Below, piece by piece: positions 5,862 through 9,500 of a DNA stretch of 9,500 nucleotides. The stretch's first letter is position 1. Each line of letters opens with the position of its first letter. The notes beneath the pieces are model-generated. The model saw only the letters and a list, made by a program, of their open reading frames with translations. It made no database searches and had not been told where the DNA came from. The DNA lies in the NCBI GenBank assembly GCA_947303165.1, contig CAMYXE010000019.1, forward strand, positions 1 to 9,500, read 5' to 3'. The stretch comes from an uncultured Pseudomonadota bacterium. GTDB taxonomy: Bacteria; Pseudomonadota; Alphaproteobacteria; Rs-D84. Made by a program: the position numbers and the translations under genes.

Positions 5862-6635
5862 ATGACAGAAATAATCGCGTTTGCGAATCAAAAAGGTGGT
5901 GTAGGGAAAACCACAACAGCGATAAATCTCGGTGCGTCGTTGGCGGCGATAAAAAAACGTGTTTTGTTAATAGATTTAGATTCCCAGGGAAATGCTGGAA
6001 CGGGTTTGGGTTTTGTCCGTTCTTCTCATTCGCAAAGTGTGTATGATGTAATAATGGGTTTGTCGCCGGCGGCCGAAAATATTTTATCGACTGCGGTTCC
6101 AGGATTGCATATTTTGCCATCAACCCAGGCTCTGTCCGGCGCAGCGGTGGAATTGTTGGACATGGAAAATCGCGAATATCGGTTAAGAAGCGCGTTGGAA
6201 CCAATAATGGAACATTATGATTATATTTTATTGGATTGCCCCCCTGCCCTTGATTATGTCACGCTTAATGCGTTGACCACTGCGAACAATGTTATAATTC
6301 CGTTGCAGTGCGAGTTTTTCTCGTTGGAAGGTGTGTTACATCTTATAAATAGTATCAAAGGCGTCCGGCAAAAATGGAATCCGGATTTGGATGTTTTGGG
6401 CGTTTTATTAACAATGTATGATAAACGTTATGGTATGACACGTGAGGTTGAACAAAATGTTCGGTCTACATTTGGCGACAAGGTTTTCAAAACTGTCATT
6501 CCACGAAATGTTCGCGTAGCCGAGGCACCAAGCCATGGTAAACCGGCGCTTTTCTATGATTTTAATTCAACCGGTGCCCAGGCGTACCTGCGTGTTGCAA
6601 CCGAAGTTGTTAATAAATTTGGTAAGGGGGAATAA
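5862..6635 (+). CDS. parA: Chromosome partitioning ATPase ParA (Soj)
   Basis: A 257-residue ParA/MinD-family ATPase that binds DNA non-specifically when ATP-bound and drives segregation of ParB-parS complexes. The deviant Walker A box is KGGVGKTTT (11-19), with signature Lys11 and P-loop Lys16. The A' box is LLIDLDSQGN (35-44, Asp40) and Walker B is ILLDCPP (122-128, Asp125). Other Soj-type features are GLHILPST (81-88), IPLQCEFFSLEGV (146-158) and the C-terminal TVIPRNVRVAEAPSHGKPA (211-229). There is no N-terminal HTH domain, so it is the chromosomal (short) type rather than a plasmid type Ia ParA. I start at 5862 because a ribosome binding site (AAGGAAGG, 5850-5857) precedes this ATG and homologues begin just before IIAFANQKGG. 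An in-frame ATG at 5817 would add a hydrophobic 15-residue extension lying over promoter P2. parB starts 1 base after the stop. Confidence 0.96.
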   Translation: MTEIIAFANQKGGVGKTTTAINLGASLAAIKKRVLLIDLDSQGNAGTGLGFVRSSHSQSVYDVIMGLSPAAENILSTAVPGLHILPSTQALSGAAVELLDMENREYRLRSALEPIMEHYDYILLDCPPALDYVTLNALTTANNVIIPLQCEFFSLEGVLHLINSIKGVRQKWNPDLDVLGVLLTMYDKRYGMTREVEQNVRSTFGDKVFKTVIPRNVRVAEAPSHGKPALFYDFNSTGAQAYLRVATEVVNKFGKGE

Positions 6636-6636
6636 A

Positions 6637-7521
6637 ATGTCGAAATTTGGATTAGGGCGCACATTGGATGATTTGCAAAATGAAATTGGTGTTGCACCAG
6701 ATATATCTATTTTGTCAGGAACAGAACGCGTTGTTGTGCGACAAATACCGTTGGCGCAAATAGGTGTAAATCCAGATCAGCCACGTAAAACATTTACACC
6801 CGAAGATTTAGAAGATTTGGCGGCATCTATTCGTGAAAAAGGTGTTTTAACGCCGATTTTGTTGCGACCGGTCAAGGGCAGGGCACATAATTATGAAATT
6901 GTGGCGGGCGAAAGACGTTTCCGTGCAAGTAAAATGGCCGGCCTTAATGAAATTCCGGCATTTGTAAAGAATTTGGCGGACGATAACGCGATGGAAATTG
7001 CGTTGATAGAAAATGTTCAACGTGAAAACCTTAATCCAATAGAAGAGGCCGCCGCGTACGTAAACCTGATGACTAAATGCGATTATAGTTTGGAAGATGT
7101 ATCGCGTTTAATCGGTAAATCTGTTAGTTATATAAGAAATTCTATCCGTTTGAACGGATTGCCAACATCGGTAAAAAAATTGGTAGAGCAGGGCAAGATT
7201 TCTGCATCACACGCGCGCACTATCGCGGTTGCCGATGATCCTGAAAAATTGGCACAAGAGATTATAGCCGGCGGCCTTTCGGTTGCGGATACAGAAAAAC
7301 GTGTAAAAAAGGTCGCGCGTTCAACAACCCGCCGTAAATTTACAGATAATACAATGGATGCAGAGACATTACGAAAAATGACAAAAAACATCGGCAATAC
7401 ATTGTTGGCCCCGGTAAAAATTACCGAACGTCGTGGCGGTGCGGGTGTAATATCGATTGCATTTAGTTCGCGCGCGCATTTGAATGATATTATCACAAGA
7501 ATTACCGGCAAAAATGAATAA
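6637..7521 (+). CDS. parB: Chromosome partitioning protein ParB (Spo0J), CTP-dependent DNA clamp
   Basis: A 294-residue ParB that should bind parS, hydrolyse CTP and spread as a sliding clamp. The N-terminal FGLGRTLDDL (4-13) is the ParA-stimulating peptide. The CTP-binding/ParB_N region contains NPDQPRKTF (45-53), GVLTPILLRP (69-78), the arginine patch GERRFRAS (91-98) and ENVQRENLNPIEEA (125-138). A central HTH spans about 150-177, with recognition helix KSVSYIRNSIRLN (161-173). A basic linker and the C-terminal dimerisation domain follow (about 240-294). In typical ParB proteins the recognition helix reads KSRSHVANTLRL; here the Arg is Val163, the Ala is Arg167 and the Thr is Ser169. These positions lie in the part reported to set parS versus Noc-site specificity. 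Start chosen at 6637: AAGGGGG (6624-6630) lies 6 bases upstream and N-termini of homologues match. An upstream in-frame ATG (6535) lies inside parA. Forms an operon with parA. Confidence 0.96.
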   Translation: MSKFGLGRTLDDLQNEIGVAPDISILSGTERVVVRQIPLAQIGVNPDQPRKTFTPEDLEDLAASIREKGVLTPILLRPVKGRAHNYEIVAGERRFRASKMAGLNEIPAFVKNLADDNAMEIALIENVQRENLNPIEEAAAYVNLMTKCDYSLEDVSRLIGKSVSYIRNSIRLNGLPTSVKKLVEQGKISASHARTIAVADDPEKLAQEIIAGGLSVADTEKRVKKVARSTTRRKFTDNTMDAETLRKMTKNIGNTLLAPVKITERRGGAGVISIAFSSRAHLNDIITRITGKNE

Positions 7522-7543
7522 AAATGCAAAAAAGGCCGGTAAT
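7501..7543. repeat. Inverted repeat across the parB stop, second copy of the palindromic element
   Basis: ATTACCGGC (7501-7509, last parB codons) pairs with GCCGGTAAT (7535-7543) around a 25-base loop containing the parB stop. The right part, TGCAAAAAAGGCCGG (7525-7539), is the exact reverse complement of the left arm of the rsmG element (5438-5452). No T-run follows on the plus strand, so it is a weak terminator at best. A short AT-only inverted repeat follows at 7543-7561. The spacer up to 7585 otherwise holds only the ribosome binding site of the next gene. Confidence 0.6.
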
Positions 7544-7585
7544 TTAATACGTTTTATTAAATAAAAATAACAAAAAGGACCGACT

Positions 7586-7990
7586 ATGAATGAAACTTTT
7601 AAATTTTTAAAAGAAAATACGCAGGTGAACTTTTTGGCGACAATCGATGGTGACAGGCCGAGTTTGCGCCCATTTGGTGATCCATTTTTATATAACGGCA
7701 AAATCTATGTTATAACAAACAAAAAGAAAAACGTATCGAAACAAATTGCTTTAAATAACCATGTTTGTATAGTTGCGTATGATGATGAAAACTGGATAAG
7801 AATCAATTGTGAACTGGTGGATGACAGCGATAACATTGACGCTAAAAAGAAAGCGATTGCCGAATATGACTGGGCAGAAGCAGCAGGATATACACTGGAT
7901 AACCCTAATTTTCAAATTTTGTATATGAGCAATGTGTCCGCTGTATTATATGATGAAGAAGGCAATCCAATTAATTCGTATAAATTTTAA
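7586..7990 (+). CDS. Pyridoxamine 5'-phosphate oxidase-family (PPOX) flavin-binding protein
   Basis: A 134-residue small split-barrel protein of the PPOX superfamily. The diagnostic opening is FLATIDGDRPSLRPFGDPFLYNGKIYVITNKKKNVSKQI (residues 16-53, quoted only in outline: ATI-DG-P-RPFG then YNGKIY and a lysine cluster). NWIRINCELVDD (69-80) and the C-terminal FQILYMSNVSAVLYD (109-123) follow. Single-domain members of this length bind FMN, or sometimes F420 or heme, as homodimers. Many are uncharacterised and common in anaerobic gut bacteria, and they are not the PdxH enzyme itself, which is about 200 residues. The start has a ribosome binding site (AAGGA, 7575-7579) 6 bases upstream. It is 64 bases after parB and followed by a terminator, so it may be monocistronic or read through from parAB. 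The substrate is unknown; a role in redox or cofactor handling is a family-level inference. Confidence 0.85.
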   Translation: MNETFKFLKENTQVNFLATIDGDRPSLRPFGDPFLYNGKIYVITNKKKNVSKQIALNNHVCIVAYDDENWIRINCELVDDSDNIDAKKKAIAEYDWAEAAGYTLDNPNFQILYMSNVSAVLYDEEGNPINSYKF

Positions 7991-8011
7991 AATTGTATGT
8001 TATAAATGTAA

Positions 8012-8038
8012 AAAAACACCGGCATTGCCGGTGTTTTT
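8012..8038. terminator. Bidirectional rho-independent terminator after the PPOX gene
   Basis: A 12-bp perfect stem (AAAAACACCGGC, 8012-8023, with GCCGGTGTTTTT, 8027-8038) and a 3-base loop, with T-runs on both strands, 21 bases after the PPOX gene stop. Over 29 bases (8011-8039) it differs from the terminator at 2457-2485 at only three positions, two of them in the loop region. It also backs up the pal terminator on the minus strand. Confidence 0.92.
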
Positions 8039-8043
8039 CGCAT

Positions 8044-8067
8044 AAAAAAACGCCCAAACGGGCGTTT
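8044..8067 (-). terminator. Rho-independent terminator of pal
   Basis: Read on the minus strand, AAACGCCC (8067-8060) and GGGCGTTT (8055-8048) form an 8-bp stem around the loop GTTT, followed by a continuous run of T (complement of the A-run 8044-8050). It starts 3 bases after the pal stop codon. Together with 8012-8038 it makes a double terminator between convergent genes. Confidence 0.9.
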
Positions 8068-8070
8068 AAA

Positions 8071-8487
8071 TTATTTGACAGTCGTTGTTGCGTTACGATT
8101 GTATTTCCAGACGTCTTCACCAGTACCTTTGACCAATGGGCGTTCTTTACCATAAGAGATGGTAGAAATACGTTTCGCATCGATACCTTCGTTAACAAGG
8201 ACTTTCTTGGCTGCGTTTGCACGACGTGCACCCAATGCCAAGTTGTATTCCGTTGAACCGCGTTCGTCGCAGTTACCAGCGATTTGAACTTTCACATCAT
8301 CGTGTGATTTCATATACAACGCCTGACCCAACAAGTTGTCATGCGCTGCATCGGAAATTTCCGAAGAGTTAAACGCAAAGAAAACGCGTTGACCGTTCAA
8401 ATCTTCTGGTTCAACAACACTTGAACCACCGCATGCCGCCAGCAACCCGGCAACACCAGCTAATAAAGCAAAGTTTTTTATTTTCAT
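8071..8487 (-). CDS. pal: Peptidoglycan-associated lipoprotein Pal
   Basis: A 138-residue outer-membrane lipoprotein of the Tol-Pal system, which holds the outer membrane to peptidoglycan and supports constriction at division. A lipoprotein signal MKIKNFALLAGVAGLLAAC has a lipobox LAAC with lipidated Cys19, then a Gly/Ser linker (GGSSVVEPED). The OmpA-like domain starts at VFFAFNSSEIS (35-45). It contains the peptidoglycan-binding motif GNCDERGSTEYNLALGARRA (71-90, with Asp74 and Arg89 at the meso-DAP-contacting positions of the family) and RISTISYGKERPL (106-118). Asn72 replaces the usual His of GH.DERG, and the C-terminus (NRNATTTVK) departs from the usual NRR.V. pattern. The short length comes from a brief linker. 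A ribosome binding site (AGGGAG, 8500-8495) lies 7 bases from the ATG. In most Gram-negatives pal follows tolB; here it stands alone, flanked by its own promoter region and terminator. Confidence 0.96.
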   Translation of the reverse strand: MKIKNFALLAGVAGLLAACGGSSVVEPEDLNGQRVFFAFNSSEISDAAHDNLLGQALYMKSHDDVKVQIAGNCDERGSTEYNLALGARRANAAKKVLVNEGIDAKRISTISYGKERPLVKGTGEDVWKYNRNATTTVK

Positions 8488-8523
8488 GAAAATACTCCCT
8501 TGAGTTTCTGTTGCTCATGGTCT

Positions 8524-8552
8524 AGTGTATAATAAAATTTTTCAAAAAGCAA
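8524..8552 (-). promoter_or_regulatory. Possible pal promoter
   Basis: On the minus strand TTGCTT (8552-8547), a 17-base spacer and TACACT (8529-8524, 4 of 6) could serve as a sigma70 promoter, placing the start near 8517 and giving a leader of about 30 bases. An overlapping TATTAT (8534-8529) is an alternative -10. The whole divergent spacer between pal and the UDG-like gene (8488-8563) is 76 bp and very AT-rich; I cannot pick out the plus-strand promoter. Confidence 0.3.
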
Positions 8553-8563
8553 GATAAAATTAT

Positions 8564-9322
8564 ATGGTGATGAAAATGCAAAATTCGTTGAAAGACCTAG
8601 TATTGGCGGGGGTTAAATGGGAATTATCGGAAAATTCTGTTGGGTTTATGGAATTAATACATCAAAACGCACCTGCGCCAGAACGCACACGCACAGTATC
8701 AACGGTTGTGCCACCGATATCACCAATTGTCCCGATGTCTGTGGATACTGCAGTTGCAATGGCGACACGTCCAACAACGGTTGATGCGCTTTTGCGAATG
8801 ATATTGGAATTTAATCATCCGTTGCGTGCCAGTGTGACCAATACTGTATTGCCATCGGCGGCAAAAAATCCAAATGGGATAATGATAATAACAGATATTC
8901 CATCCAGTGATGACGATTTGTCGGGCAATATTCTTTCGGGGGTGGCAGGGGATTTATTGGATAAAATGCTTGTCGCCATAGGAATGTCGCGTGAGACAGT
9001 GTCAATAACACCATTGATTTTTTGGCGGACACCGGGTGGACGCACCCCGTCGCGCACAGATTTAGATTTGTCGCGACCATTTGTTGATCGTTTCATAGAA
9101 TTACCGGAACCAAAAATAATCATAACATTGGGAACAATTGCCGCGTCCGAAATTGTGCCAGGTATGAATTTAATGCACAATCATGGTATGGAATCTGTTT
9201 TGCCGAATGGTATTCACGTATTTTCAATTTATCATCCAAATTATATGATATTGAAACCCGAATCCAAACGTGACGTATGGAATGTTTTGCAACAAGTGCA
9301 AAATTTGTTGAAAAATTCTTAG
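8564..9322 (+). CDS. Degenerate uracil-DNA glycosylase-like protein (family-4 UDG fold, no cysteines)
   Basis: A protein of up to 252 residues with the segment order of alphaproteobacterial family-4 UDGs. These are FNHPLRASVTNTVL (83-96; homologues have a Cys near here), IMIITDIPSSDDDLSG (106-121; family motif GEAPG..ED..G), GVAGDLLDKMLVAIGMSRETVSIT (126-149), FWRTPGGRTPSRTDLDLSRPFVDRFIELPEPKII in outline at 153-186 (homologues RPPGNR.P and a Cys before PF), and YHPNYMILKPESKRDVW (223-239; the HPA.LL motif). The protein contains no cysteine at all, so it cannot hold the [4Fe-4S] cluster of the family, and GEAPG is TDIPS. The N-terminal 80 residues are Pro/Thr/Val-rich and look like a linker. 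It may be inactive, have another role, or act differently. Start uncertain: ATGs at 8564, 8570 and 8576; GGTGAT (8566-8571), complementary to the 16S 3' end, would favour 8576. infC follows 43 bases later. Confidence 0.82.
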   Translation: MVMKMQNSLKDLVLAGVKWELSENSVGFMELIHQNAPAPERTRTVSTVVPPISPIVPMSVDTAVAMATRPTTVDALLRMILEFNHPLRASVTNTVLPSAAKNPNGIMIITDIPSSDDDLSGNILSGVAGDLLDKMLVAIGMSRETVSITPLIFWRTPGGRTPSRTDLDLSRPFVDRFIELPEPKIIITLGTIAASEIVPGMNLMHNHGMESVLPNGIHVFSIYHPNYMILKPESKRDVWNVLQQVQNLLKNS

Positions 9323-9353
9323 AAATGTTTAATACTTGGCACGTATATATCAA

Positions 9354-9359
9354 AAGGAG
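9354..9359 (+). promoter_or_regulatory. Ribosome binding site that fixes the AUU start of infC
   Basis: AAGGAG ends 6 bases before ATT at 9366. No ATG or GTG occurs in this frame until Met13 (9402), which has no Shine-Dalgarno sequence, so this site decides the start. Confidence 0.85.
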
Positions 9360-9365
9360 CATACA

Positions 9366-9500
9366 ATTAAAAACGTAAATAATCGTGATAATCGTCGTGA
9401 CATGGGTCCGCGTATAAACAACAGAATAACTGCAAAAACCGTTCAGGTTATAAGCGGTGATGGTCAAAATCTTGGAATTATGCAAACATCTGACGCAATT
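9366..9500 (+). CDS. infC: Translation initiation factor IF-3, N-terminal part, AUU start, cut by window end
   Basis: The first 45 residues of IF-3, which binds the 30S subunit, prevents 50S joining and rejects non-canonical start codons. The sequence (M)KNVNNRDNRRDMGPR then INNRITAKTVQVISGDGQNLGIMQTSDAI in outline matches the family's N-terminus (E. coli: RINGEIRAQEVRL...GEQLGIVSLREAL). The frame is open to the window end. There is no ATG at the front: the codon at the right distance from AAGGAG (9354-9359) is ATT. Starting infC with AUU is known from E. coli, where it lets IF-3 repress its own translation, so the same autoregulation is likely here. An in-frame stop (TAA at 9330) and a TTG at 9336 without a ribosome binding site lie upstream. 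infC may be co-transcribed with the UDG-like gene; rpmI and rplT would be expected after it. Confidence 0.93.
   Translation, partial: MKNVNNRDNRRDMGPRINNRITAKTVQVISGDGQNLGIMQTSDAI

Noticed and set aside
6535..6636. Upstream ATG giving parB a 34-residue extension
   Set aside because: It lies inside parA in another frame, the residues look random, and AAGGGGG supports 6637.
8480..8493. 14-bp palindrome ATTTTCATGAAAAT over the pal start codon
   Set aside because: Made mostly of the start codon and AAA codon with an A/T flank; short and AT-rich, so probably chance rather than an operator or parS site.
8811..9180. Minus-strand open frames inside the UDG-like gene and similar ones elsewhere (for example 777-1151, 7128-7529)
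   Set aside because: No ribosome binding sites or recognisable domains; they are antisense shadows of well-supported genes.
9336..9352. Sigma54-like promoter before infC (TTGGCACG)
   Set aside because: The -24 element matches, but the -12 element lacks its GC pair (TATCA instead of TTGCA), and infC is not a usual sigma54 target.

Overview
The window is an AT-rich, densely packed stretch of bacterial chromosome. It most likely comes from a Gram-negative alphaproteobacterium, plausibly a host-associated or uncultured lineage. The evidence is a Pal lipoprotein and a periplasmic adaptor (outer membrane present), the rsmG-parA-parB cluster, and a small uracil-DNA-glycosylase-like protein whose motif order resembles alphaproteobacterial family-4 proteins. 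The low GC and short spacers suggest a small or reduced genome. The taxon is an inference; no rRNA or other marker is present to fix it.

Layout. Positions 1-2450 (+) hold the end of a three-gene MacAB/YknXYZ-type exporter: adaptor C-terminus, ATPase, FtsX-type permease. A bidirectional terminator (2457-2485) separates it from a minus-strand pair, gpsA (2488-3468) and a membrane-anchored TPR-like protein (3465-5081), which overlap by 4 bases. A 26-bp divergent spacer leads into rsmG (5108-5680, +). The 181-bp gap after rsmG is regulatory: two parS-like palindromes and two sigma70-like promoters precede parA (5862-6635) and parB (6637-7521). A PPOX-family flavin-binding gene follows (7586-7990, +). 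Two terminators separate it from convergent pal (8071-8487, -). A degenerate, cysteine-free UDG-fold protein (8564-9322, +) and the first 45 codons of infC, starting at AUU (9366 to the window end), close the window.

How the genes relate. Most are housekeeping: toxin or peptide export, phospholipid precursor synthesis, 16S rRNA methylation, chromosome partitioning, envelope integrity and translation initiation. The rsmG-parAB linkage usually marks the replication-origin side of the chromosome, but mnmG, the common upstream neighbour of rsmG, is absent here. I see no mobile element, CRISPR array, tRNA or rRNA, and no clear undescribed multi-gene system.

The strongest unusual signals are four. 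(1) The parS-like sites carry changes at consensus positions, and the ParB recognition helix is altered too. (2) A CCGGCC-T6-GCA palindromic repeat lies inside rsmG and again at the parB 3' end. (3) The UDG-like protein has lost all cysteines and the GEAPG motif. (4) infC starts with AUU.
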